This document shows positions 23,220-30,988 of a DNA stretch of 64,000 bases, in pieces. The translations under genes were made by a program, and so were the position numbers. Positions within the stretch are counted from its first letter, which is position 1. Every line of letters starts with the position of its first letter. Origin of the DNA: Trebonia kvetii (GTDB taxonomy: Bacteria; Actinomycetota; Actinomycetes; Streptosporangiales; Streptosporangiaceae); NCBI RefSeq assembly GCF_007827045.1, contig NZ_RPFW01000002.1, positions 1,240,001 through 1,304,000 on the forward strand, in the 5' to 3' direction. Below the pieces are notes generated by a model. It did no database searches. It was not told where the DNA came from and saw only the letters and a list, made by a program, of their open reading frames with translations.

Positions 23220-25130
23220 ATGACCTATAGGACTGGGGTGTCCCGCTGGTGGGGCGCCGTGTGCGGGCTGCTCACCGCCGCCGCCGCGATGGGGTTCGCG
23301 CAGCTTTTCGCCGGGCTGACCATCCCCGCGGCGTCGCCGGTCGTCGCCGTGGGCGAGGCGGCAATCGATCGCACGCCGCTCGGCCTCAAGAACTTCGCCG
23401 TCTCGACCTTCGGCAACTCGGACAAGACCGTGCTGCTCGCCGGGGTTCTCGCCGTGGTCTTCCTGTACGCCATCGTGGTCGGCGTGGTGGCCATGCGGCG
23501 GCTGTGGCTGGGGTTCGGGGGGCTGGCGATCTTCGCTCTTATCGGGCTGTGGGCCGCACTGACCAGGCACGGCGCTTCCGCTTCCTATGTGGTGCCGACA
23601 CTGTTCGGCGCCGCGGCCGGGGCGCTCGTGCTGTGGCGGCTCGTCGTGACGGCGCGGGCGGCGGCCGCGGAGGCGCAGGCAGCCAGGAAATGGCGAGCCG
23701 CACGGGCGGCCGGTAAGCGCGGCCCGGCGGCGGAGCGCCGGCCGCCGACTGGGTCCGGGCCGGGGACCGCGGCCGGTGAGCGCGGGCCGGCGGCCGGCGC
23801 CGGTCCGGGCGGCCTAGGCGGGCCCGCTGAGGACGTCGGCTGGGTGGCGGCCCACGATGAGCCCGCGGAGCCGGCCGGCTGGACGGGCGGAGCTGGGGCT
23901 GCCGGGTCTGCCGGGTCTGCTGGGTCTGGGCCTGCTGGGTCTGGGGTTGCTGGGCCTGGGCCTGCTGTCCCTGCTGGGGCTGGGGCTCGGGCTGGGGATG
24001 GCGGGGGGTTCCGGTCGGGGCCGTCGGCGGAACCGGCGCCCTGGACCGGGCGATCCGGGCCGACCGCGCGGCGGCAGTTCCTGGTCACGGCGGGCGTCAC
24101 CGTCGCCGCGGCGGCGCTCGGCGAGGTCGCGGGGCGGTCCCTGGCGACGCGCAAGAACGTGTCCGCCGCTGAGCGCGCGGTGCGCTTCCCCAAGCCGTCG
24201 GTGGCCGCGCCGCCGTTGCCGCGGGGTGTCAACCTGCCGGTGCCCGGCATCAGCCCCTTCATCACGCCGAAGGGGCAGTTCTACCGCGTCGACACCGCCA
24301 TCATCGTGCCGCAGGTCGACCCGGCCAACTGGCAGCTGCGCATCCACGGCATGGTGGCACGCCCGATCACTATCACCTTCGACGAGTTGCTGCACCGGCC
24401 GCTGATCGAGGACTACGTCACGCTGTGCTGCGTGTCCAACCCGGTCGGCGGCCCGTACATCGGCAATGCGAAATGGCTTGGCGCGTCCTACAGCTCGCTG
24501 ATCCGCGCGGCGGGTCCGCTGCGCGGTGCGGACCAGCTGCTTTGCACCTCGGTCGACGGGTTCACCTCGGGCACGCCGCTCTCGGTGGTGCTCGACGGGC
24601 ACCGCGACTCGCTCATCGCGGTCGCCATGAACGGCACCGTGCTGCCGACCGAGCACGGCTTCCCCGCCCGCCTCGTCGTGCCCGGCCTGTACGGGTACGT
24701 GTCGGCCTGCAAGTGGGTCGTGGACATCGAGGTGACCACGTTCGCCGCCGCGCAGGCCTACTGGGTGCCGCGCGGCTGGTCGCAGCAGGGCCCGATCAAA
24801 ACCGAGTCCCGCATCGACGTGCCCGTTCCCGGCACCGAGGTGAAGGCGGGCAAGGTCACGATCGCCGGGGTAGCCTGGGCGCAGCACAAGGGCATCGAGG
24901 CCGTCGAGGTCCGGGTCAGCGGCGGGCCGTGGCACCAGGCCACGTTGGCCGCCGTGCCGGGCATCGACACCTGGCGGCAATGGTCCTGGGAGTGGGACGC
25001 CCCCAAGGGCAGCTACCTCATCGAGGCGCGGGCCACCGACAAGACGGGCTACACGCAGACCTCGCTGGTGCAGGATGTGGCGCCCAACGGCGCGAGCGGC
25101 TACCCGTCCACTCAGGTCACCATCATCTGA
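23220..25130 (+). CDS. Membrane-anchored molybdopterin oxidoreductase (sulfite-oxidase fold)
   Basis: 636 residues from the ATG at 23220. Four hydrophobic segments in residues 10-140 form a membrane domain. A low-complexity Gly/Ala/Ser/Pro linker (about 165-275) follows, then RRQFLVTAGVTVAAAALGEVAG, a Tat-like or membrane-spanning element. The sulfite-oxidase-type molybdenum domain starts near 340 (FYRVDTAIIVPQVDPANWQLRIHGMV). The cofactor Cys lies in TLCCVSNPVGG (about 403), with GASYSSLIRAAG and a C-terminal Ig-like dimerisation domain (GVAWAQHKGIEAVEVRVSGGPW). Expected site: outer face of the membrane, with electrons passing through the membrane part. The linker DNA (about 23900-24000) is a degenerate CTGCTGGGTCTGG repeat array. 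Confidence 0.85.
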   Translation: MTYRTGVSRWWGAVCGLLTAAAAMGFAQLFAGLTIPAASPVVAVGEAAIDRTPLGLKNFAVSTFGNSDKTVLLAGVLAVVFLYAIVVGVVAMRRLWLGFGGLAIFALIGLWAALTRHGASASYVVPTLFGAAAGALVLWRLVVTARAAAAEAQAARKWRAARAAGKRGPAAERRPPTGSGPGTAAGERGPAAGAGPGGLGGPAEDVGWVAAHDEPAEPAGWTGGAGAAGSAGSAGSGPAGSGVAGPGPAVPAGAGARAGDGGGFRSGPSAEPAPWTGRSGPTARRQFLVTAGVTVAAAALGEVAGRSLATRKNVSAAERAVRFPKPSVAAPPLPRGVNLPVPGISPFITPKGQFYRVDTAIIVPQVDPANWQLRIHGMVARPITITFDELLHRPLIEDYVTLCCVSNPVGGPYIGNAKWLGASYSSLIRAAGPLRGADQLLCTSVDGFTSGTPLSVVLDGHRDSLIAVAMNGTVLPTEHGFPARLVVPGLYGYVSACKWVVDIEVTTFAAAQAYWVPRGWSQQGPIKTESRIDVPVPGTEVKAGKVTIAGVAWAQHKGIEAVEVRVSGGPWHQATLAAVPGIDTWRQWSWEWDAPKGSYLIEARATDKTGYTQTSLVQDVAPNGASGYPSTQVTII

Positions 25131-25147
25131 CCGCCGGCGGGTCCGGC

Positions 25148-25210
25148 GAAGATCATCCCGAAAATGCCCTTGTCATTACCGGGGTGATAGCCCCGGTAAT
25201 GACAAGGGCA
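25148..25210. terminator. 20-bp perfect hairpin preceded by a family B repeat
   Basis: TGCCCTTGTCATTACCGGGG (25165-25184) pairs perfectly with 25191-25210 around TGATAG. The family B start GAAGATCATCCCGAA lies directly before it. It sits 34 bp past the oxidoreductase stop. No T-tract follows, so it is either a strong intrinsic or processed 3' end or an operator for the gene that follows. Confidence 0.6.
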
Positions 25211-25268
25211 ACGGCTTAACGATCACCGAAGTCACAAATGATCTTAGGGATTTGTTAAGGTTTTGGGC

Positions 25269-25619
25269 ATGCCGGGAGCACCCAAGCCAGCCGCGCCGTT
25301 GCTTGCTAAGCCATTGATCGTTACCGGCCATCTGGTGACATTCGACCCGCCGGGGGCGGAGATTCCCGACGGCGCGTTGTATATCGACCGCGACGGCATT
25401 ATCCAGGCCGTCCAGCGGCGTGCCGACCCGGCGCCGGCCGGCTTCGACGCCGCCGCGCGGGTCGACACGAACGGGCTGGTCTACTCGGGCCTGATGGACC
25501 TGCATAACCACATCGCGTACAACTGCCTGCCGTTGTGGATCGCGCCCGACCGTTCGGTGCCGTGGACGTCGCGTGAGCAGTGGCCGCGCGATCCGGACTA
25601 TAAGCCGGCCGTCGATAAT
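25269..25619 (+). pseudogene. Amidohydrolase N-terminal fragment
   Basis: A TAAGGT box exactly seven bases before the ATG at 25269 suggests a leaderless start. The frame gives an amidohydrolase-superfamily N-terminus: IVTGHLVTFDPPGAEIPDGALYIDRDGIIQAV, then the metal-binding DLHNH preceded by GLVYSGLM. Homology stops at about residue 117 (KPAVDN), where the sequence becomes the 3' end of the oppositely oriented gene at 25598-26554. The (beta/alpha)8 barrel and the other metal ligands are absent, so the product cannot be an active enzyme. Confidence 0.7.
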
Positions 25620-26554
25620 TCTCTGGTCAGGCCATGTCGCGGCGTAGTGGTGACGATGACGGTCGCACCCAGGCTTTCCAGTACTTCCCTCGCCCTTTCC
25701 GCCTGCCCACTCGTGACGCGGGTCATCACCAGGCCGGGCGCGGTGTCGATGAGGTCCTTCGCCTCCGTCAGGCCCATGCCGGTCAGGGTCCGTACCGCCT
25801 TGATGACGAGGATCTGGCGGACACCAGGTGACACGAGGGCCACGTCGTGGTTGGCCTCGATGCCGAACTCGGCCAGCCATTCGTCCGGCGATCGCGGGGA
25901 CGGAGGCGGAGACAGCTGTCTCTTGCGGCGTCCGGACACGATCCCGCCGAGAAGGAAGCCAGCGAACAGCCAGATGAACTGGGCCGCCGTCACGGCAAGC
26001 CAGGCCGGGCGCGACTCGACCCGCCAGAAAACCATCAACGGCGAGAGCGTGGCCAGCGCGACAGTGACTGCGAACAGGCCGCTGCCGAAGGCGTCGCGGG
26101 CCACTGCCCGCACGCAGGTGCCCAGACCGAGCAGGCAATCGAGGGCGATGACCGTTCCCGCCACGGCGACGCCGGTGAACCACAGCGTCCAGCTGGCATC
26201 CGCCACGGGAGGCAGGTGTATGCCCTTCGCCCCGAACGACTGAGTCGCGACCAGCCCGAGGATGGCGGCGGGAAACGAGAACGCGGCAGCCCCGCCCACG
26301 ACGAGCGGCGTCTCGGCGCGGAGCTTGGCGGGCGAGTCAACCCGCTCCCTGGCCCGGCGAAGTTTCCTCAGCAGGACGGCGCCGACCTGCTCGCCGTCGC
26401 GGCGGACCCGCCAGACACCGGCTGTCGCGGCGGCCGCGATCAGCGCGGGCACCAGGAAGGGAAGCGGGATGTTGACCATGATGGCGGGTGCCAGGATCAC
26501 CACACTTACCCAGGCGGCCACCCGGAGCGCCACCGTCCAGCGGCGTCTCTTCAT
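25598..26554 (-). CDS. Membrane protein with C-terminal ribosomal L7/L12-like domain
   Basis: 318 residues from the ATG at 26554. Five or so hydrophobic helices occupy residues 8-215 (for example VILAPAIMVNIPLPFLVPALIAAAATAG). The last 75 residues read VALVSPGVRQILVIKAVRTLTGMGLTEAKDLIDTAPGLV...AREVLESLGATVIV, which matches the L7/L12 C-terminal fold (IKxVRxxTGLGLKEAKDLV...). Stand-alone or fused L7/L12-CTD proteins occur in actinobacteria with no defined role. Its extreme C-terminus (TRELSTAGL) is read across the junction with the truncated amidohydrolase, so the native 3' end may have been replaced. Confidence 0.78.
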   Translation of the reverse strand: MKRRRWTVALRVAAWVSVVILAPAIMVNIPLPFLVPALIAAAATAGVWRVRRDGEQVGAVLLRKLRRARERVDSPAKLRAETPLVVGGAAAFSFPAAILGLVATQSFGAKGIHLPPVADASWTLWFTGVAVAGTVIALDCLLGLGTCVRAVARDAFGSGLFAVTVALATLSPLMVFWRVESRPAWLAVTAAQFIWLFAGFLLGGIVSGRRKRQLSPPPSPRSPDEWLAEFGIEANHDVALVSPGVRQILVIKAVRTLTGMGLTEAKDLIDTAPGLVMTRVTSGQAERAREVLESLGATVIVTTTPRHGLTRELSTAGL

Positions 26555-26648
26555 TCGCCGCCCACCCGGCGCTCACGCCGCATCCCGAATCGCACGGACA
26601 GGGAGATATCAGCTTCTGTCTTTCCGCGTCAACGGCGTGTTCGGTGGG

Positions 26649-27527
26649 TTAGGCGAGCGCTACGGAGATGGGGGCGAACAGTCGCTCCGGCGTGCCGCGC
26701 GGCACGATCTCGCCGTGGGCCATGACGAGGGTGCTCGCGGCCGGTTCGAGGCCGTGCGCGTTCGCCCAGCCGGGCAGTCCCTCGCGGTCGGGGTCCAGGT
26801 CGAGGCGGACCGTGGTGGTTACCCCGGCGGCGAGGTGGGCGACCAGGCGCTTGGCCGCCTCCTGGTCGGCGGCGACCAGGGGGCCGATCACCGTGGAGGT
26901 GACGTGGTTGCGCCAGGCGGCGGCGTAGCCGGTGATGCCGTGGGCCGGATCGTCGAGGATGGCGATGCGGTCGGCGAAGCCGGGCAGGCGGCCGAGGATG
27001 TGACCGCGGTCCGCGCCGAACGCCGCGCGGTCGGCTTCGAGGATCGCCGGCAGGTCGGCCGCCGTGGCGGTGCGGACGGTGCCGGGCAGAGCGGCAGGAA
27101 CGCGGCCGGGCTTGAACTTGCCCACGAAGGAGACGTTGCGGCGGACGGGCTTGAAGCCTAGCTTCTCGTACAGCGGCCTGCCCATGTCGGTCGCGAACAG
27201 GGTCACCGTGGCGCCCGCGCCCGCCGCCGCGAGCAGGTGCTCCATCAGCGCCTTGCCCAGCCCGCGCCGCTGGTACCTGGACGCGACGAGCATCATGCCC
27301 ACCGACGCGTAGTCCGCGGCCCAACGGGTGAGCACCACCGCGCCCGCCAGGCCGCGGCCGTCTGGCGCGTCGATGCCAAAGGTCTGCGAGCCGGCGAGCA
27401 GCAGCGACCACTTCGCCTTCTCCGGCAGCCAGCCCCTGTCGATCGACAGGGCAACGCACAGGTCGAGATCCGCGGGGCTGAGCAGGCGGACGGGCGGAAA
27501 CGCGTCGTCGCGGGATTCTGTCGGCAT
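26649..27527 (-). CDS. Double-domain GNAT acetyltransferase
   Basis: 292 residues from the ATG at 27527 (a GTG two codons earlier is possible). The N-terminal GNAT domain (about 15-140) has the acetyl-CoA motif A segment SVGMMLVASRYQRRGLGKALMEHLL, then LFATDMGRPLYEKLGF. A second, degenerate GNAT-like half (about 150-290) has LPAILEADRAAFGADRGHILGRLPGF but no clear R-x-x-G-x-G/A. Such tandem GNATs usually acetylate small molecules or protein amines. It lies downstream of, and on the same strand as, the cysteine-desulfurase-like gene, with 112 bp between them. Confidence 0.83.
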   Translation of the reverse strand: MPTESRDDAFPPVRLLSPADLDLCVALSIDRGWLPEKAKWSLLLAGSQTFGIDAPDGRGLAGAVVLTRWAADYASVGMMLVASRYQRRGLGKALMEHLLAAAGAGATVTLFATDMGRPLYEKLGFKPVRRNVSFVGKFKPGRVPAALPGTVRTATAADLPAILEADRAAFGADRGHILGRLPGFADRIAILDDPAHGITGYAAAWRNHVTSTVIGPLVAADQEAAKRLVAHLAAGVTTTVRLDLDPDREGLPGWANAHGLEPAASTLVMAHGEIVPRGTPERLFAPISVALA

Positions 27528-27639
27528 GGTCACCGAGGCTATGACGACAGCCCCGGGGGACGCCAACGCGTTTAGCCGCGTGACGCCGGCCAGGTCCAAT
27601 CCCGGGCCGGATCGGCGGCCCGGGATCGGCGAGACCAGG

Positions 27640-28872
27640 TCAGCCGGCCAGCTCCGCGAGCCCGGCGAGCAGCCGGTCCACGTCGGTGACGTCGTTGTAG
27701 TGCACGAGCCCGGCCCGCACGGCGCCGTCCGGCTCGAGTCCGAGCGCGGTGCACAGCTCGTAGGCGTAGTTGTCGCCGTCCCACACGTTGACGCTGCGGG
27801 CGGCCAGGTGCTCGGCCACCGCACGCGGCGCCACGTCCGCCACCGAGAAGAACGCGGTCGGCGCGCGCCTGGCGGCGTTGCCGTACAGGGTCACCCGGTC
27901 GAGCTTCGCCAGGCCGCCGAGCAGCCGGGTGAACAGCGCCGACTCGTACGCCTCGATCGCGGCCATAGACGCCAGGACGCGCTCACGGCGCGACCCGTCA
28001 GCGGCGGCGCCCGGGGCGAGCGCGGCCAGGTGCTCGACCGCGGCGGTCACTCCGGCCAGGTCCGCGAACGGCAGCGTGCCGCGCTCGAACCGCCACGGGA
28101 CGGCGTTGGAGGACGGCGCGAGCTTGTCCGGCCAGATCGTCTCGAGCAGTTCCGGCGCGGCGGCCAGCGCCGCCACGTGCGGGCCCGACCACTTGTAGGC
28201 GCTCGTGGTGTAGAAGTCCGCGCCGAGCGCGGTCACGTCGACGGGCACGTGCGGCGTGGCGTGCACGCCGTCCACGTAGCACAGCGCGCCCGCGTCGTGC
28301 GCGATCGCCGCGATCGCCGCGACGTCCGGCCGGGTGCCGATCGCGTTGCTCGCGGCGGTGACCGCGACCAGGCGGGTACGCGGCCCGACGAGCTCCGCGT
28401 ACTGGGCGACGGGCAGCTCCCCGGTCACCAGGTCGGCCTCGGCCCAGTGCACGGTGACCCCGGCCCGCCCCGCCACCTGAATCCACGGCCGCACATTGGA
28501 GTCGTGGTCGAGCCTGGACACCACGATGTCGTCGCCCGCCGTCCACGCGCGCGACAGCGCGTCGGCGGTCCGGTAGGCGTGCGCGGTCGCGCTCGGGCCG
28601 AACACGATGCCGTCGGCGCTGCCGCCGACCAGGTCCGCGACAGCCGCGCGGGCGGCGGCCGTGATCTCGCCTGCCCGGTCGCTCGCCGCGAACGCGCCGC
28701 CGAGGTTGCCGATGCCGCCGCGGTACGCGGCGGAGATCGCCTCGATCACCGGGACTGGAACCTGCGTGCCCGCCGCGCCGTCCAGGTACGCGTGCCCGTC
28801 GGCGAGCGCGGGATACAGGGCGCGGACCGCCGCGATGTCGAACGAACCGGGATCGGACGCGTCCTTATGCAT
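27640..28872 (-). CDS. Cysteine-desulfurase-like PLP enzyme (class V aminotransferase fold)
   Basis: About 410 residues from the ATG at 28872. Class V features are YLDGAAGTQVPVPVIEAI, NLGGAFAASDRAGEITAAAR, FGPSATAHAYRTADALSRAW, VSRLDHDSNVRPW, VDGVHATPHVPVDV and the Schiff-base lysine in YTTSAYKWSGPH. The order matches the SufS-like subgroup often called cysteine desulfurase-like protein. The specific active-site Cys loop of IscS/SufS is not evident, so sulfur transfer is not certain. Cytosolic. The ORF begins four codons earlier at a TTG, but the ATG is preferred. Confidence 0.85.
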   Translation of the reverse strand: MHKDASDPGSFDIAAVRALYPALADGHAYLDGAAGTQVPVPVIEAISAAYRGGIGNLGGAFAASDRAGEITAAARAAVADLVGGSADGIVFGPSATAHAYRTADALSRAWTAGDDIVVSRLDHDSNVRPWIQVAGRAGVTVHWAEADLVTGELPVAQYAELVGPRTRLVAVTAASNAIGTRPDVAAIAAIAHDAGALCYVDGVHATPHVPVDVTALGADFYTTSAYKWSGPHVAALAAAPELLETIWPDKLAPSSNAVPWRFERGTLPFADLAGVTAAVEHLAALAPGAAADGSRRERVLASMAAIEAYESALFTRLLGGLAKLDRVTLYGNAARRAPTAFFSVADVAPRAVAEHLAARSVNVWDGDNYAYELCTALGLEPDGAVRAGLVHYNDVTDVDRLLAGLAELAG

Positions 28873-29101
28873 GCCAGCAGTCAACTACCGGTACTCCATT
28901 TCCTCGATTCCGCCGGCCATCGCGGCCGGCGAAGGGCAGATCGGTCAACACGATACAACTCCCCGCTCGCCCCGCAATGATCAGCGAGAATCACGCGTTG
29001 CCACGTGTCACGGCAAATGAGATCACGGCATGTCAGATTTGCAATACCGTCAGCGACATCGGCCATTTTGTTACAGAAAAAAACACGTGACACCATGACG
29101 T
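28873..29101. other. AT-rich divergent intergenic region
   Basis: About 230 bp between the cysteine-desulfurase-like gene and the ABC exporter pair. It includes an A-run (CAGAAAAAAACACG) and must contain both promoters. A GGCCATCGCGGCC dyad lies near 28916. No gene is seen; a 5-codon ATG frame at 29095 ends in TAG just before the exporter and could be a leader. Confidence 0.4.
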
Positions 29102-30988
29102 TTGTCAATTAGTCTCCACCTGGTGTCCCAGAGCCCAGTCGCCGCCCTATGGCGGCTGCGTCCTTACCTGCGCCCCTACCGCAAGCAGCTGATCATCATG
29201 GTGACCGCGGCCCTCGTCGTCGAGGCCGCGGACATCGCCGTGCCGCTAGTCACCAAGTCCGTTATCGACGGCGCCATCGCCCACCACGAACGCGGCCTGC
29301 TGCTACCGCTCGGCCTGCTCGCGATCGCGCTCGGCGCCTTGTCGGCCGGCCTCAGCCTGATCCGCCGCTGGGTGCAAGGCAACGCGGTCGCCAACATGGA
29401 GAAGGACATCAGGGACGACCTGTACGCGCACCTGCAGCGGCTCGAACCCGCGTTCCACGACGAGTGGCAGTCCGGCCAGCTGCTGTCGCGCGCCACCACC
29501 GACCTGGGGACAATCCGGCGGTTCATGGGGTTCGGCATCGTGTTCCTATTCATCTCCACCATGACGTTCACCGCGGTGAGCGCGCTGCTGATCAGCCTCA
29601 ACTGGTGGCTCGGGCTGATCACGATGGCCATGTTCGTCCCCGTCTTCGTCTTCTGCCTCAGGTTCGAGAAGAAGTACAAGGTGCTCGCCAGGCGCGCGCA
29701 GGACCAGGATGGCGACCTCACCACGCTGGTCGAGGAGGCGGCGACCGGGGTCCGGGTGCTGAAGGCACTCGGCCGCGCGCCGGAGGCGGCGGACACGCAC
29801 TACGCCGAGGCGGACCAGCTGTCGCGGACGCGGATCGCGATGGCCGGCGTGGTCGGCTGGTTCTGGTCAGTGCTCACCCTGGTGCCGAACGCGGTGATCG
29901 CCCTCGCCGTGGTGCTCGGCGCGGTCGCCGTCAGCAAGCACGCGATGACCGTCGGCGGCCTTGTCGCCTACATCACCCTCGGGCTGCAGCTCGTCTGGCC
30001 GGTGGAGGCGCTCGGCTACATCCTCGCCTCCGGCGAGGAGGCCGCCACCGCCGCGCAGCGGGTGGTCGAGATCTTCGACACCGATCCCGCGATCACCAGC
30101 GAGGCGGCCGATGAAGAAGAAGATCATCCCGAACGGGTTGTGGTGCCCCTGACCGCCGAGCCGCGGCTCCCGGCACCCGGCCACCCCTCCATTCGGGGGG
30201 TCACCGGGGGGTCGGCCCCCGGGGGCAAAACGGATCACGGGCCGGATCTGGGTCACGCCGCACACGTTCTGTTCGACAATGTGTCCTTCTCCTATCCGGG
30301 AGACCGGCGCCCCGTGCTCAGCGAGGTCAACCTGGAGGTCACGCGCGGGGAGACGCTGGTGCTCACCGGGGCGACCGGCTCGGGGAAGACCACGCTGCTT
30401 TACCTGGTGCCGAGGCTCGCCGACGTGAGCGGCGGGCGGGTGCTGCTGGCCGGCCGGGACGTGCGGGACATCCCGCTGCCGCAACTGCGGCAGCGGGTGG
30501 CCTGCGGGTTCGAGGAGGCGACGCTGTTCTCCGCCTCGGTGCGGGAAAACGTCACGTTCGGCGCGGCGGACGCGACCGAGGAAGAAATCGAGGCGGCGCT
30601 GATCGCGGCGCAGGCCAGCTTCGTGTTCGAGCTGCCGTGGGGACTCGACACCCGGATCGGCGAGCAGGGCATGGCGCTGTCCGGCGGGCAGCGCCAGCGG
30701 GTCGCCCTCGCCAGGGCGATCCTGTCGCGGCCGGAGGTGCTGATACTTGACGACCCCCTGTCCGCGCTCGACGTGCAGACCGAGGAGCGGGTGACCCGCG
30801 CGCTGCACGAGATCCTGGCCGGGGTGACCGCGATTGTCGTCGCGCACCGCCCGTCCACGGTGGCGCTCGGGGACCGGGTGGCGCTGCTTGACGACGGGGT
30901 GATCGCGGCGGTGGGCAGTCACCGCGAGCTGATGGCGACCGACCCGGTTTACGCCAATCTGATGACCATGGAGGAGGTGGCACGATGA
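29102..30988 (+). CDS. ABC exporter half-transporter, degenerate-site subunit
   Basis: 628 residues from a TTG at 29102 (a GTG at 29123 is equally possible). Residues about 15-320 form a six-helix type IV exporter domain and 380-628 the ATPase domain. Walker A is GATGSGKTT (about 422), the signature is LSGGQRQRVALARAI (about 526), and Walker B reads LILDDPLSALD, so the catalytic Glu is replaced by Asp. The partner at 30985 has the normal Glu but an altered signature. This split is the known layout of heterodimeric exporters with one degenerate site. The linker (about 330-380) carries an inserted family B repeat plus a G-run palindrome, giving an acidic/Gly-rich stretch. The last four bases overlap the partner gene (ATGA). 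Substrate unknown (drug or lipid). Confidence 0.88.
   Translation: MSISLHLVSQSPVAALWRLRPYLRPYRKQLIIMVTAALVVEAADIAVPLVTKSVIDGAIAHHERGLLLPLGLLAIALGALSAGLSLIRRWVQGNAVANMEKDIRDDLYAHLQRLEPAFHDEWQSGQLLSRATTDLGTIRRFMGFGIVFLFISTMTFTAVSALLISLNWWLGLITMAMFVPVFVFCLRFEKKYKVLARRAQDQDGDLTTLVEEAATGVRVLKALGRAPEAADTHYAEADQLSRTRIAMAGVVGWFWSVLTLVPNAVIALAVVLGAVAVSKHAMTVGGLVAYITLGLQLVWPVEALGYILASGEEAATAAQRVVEIFDTDPAITSEAADEEEDHPERVVVPLTAEPRLPAPGHPSIRGVTGGSAPGGKTDHGPDLGHAAHVLFDNVSFSYPGDRRPVLSEVNLEVTRGETLVLTGATGSGKTTLLYLVPRLADVSGGRVLLAGRDVRDIPLPQLRQRVACGFEEATLFSASVRENVTFGAADATEEEIEAALIAAQASFVFELPWGLDTRIGEQGMALSGGQRQRVALARAILSRPEVLILDDPLSALDVQTEERVTRALHEILAGVTAIVVAHRPSTVALGDRVALLDDGVIAAVGSHRELMATDPVYANLMTMEEVAR
30110..30232 (+). 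repeat. Family B repeat and G-run palindrome in frame in the ABC exporter linker
   Basis: The core AAGATCATCCCGAACGGGTT (30121-30139, with its 5' flank from 30110) encodes DHPERV. About 55 bp later GGGGGGTCACC and GGGGGGTCGGCCCCCGGGGG form nested palindromes (30195-30228). Both lie in frame between the membrane and ATPase domains. Confidence 0.55.
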
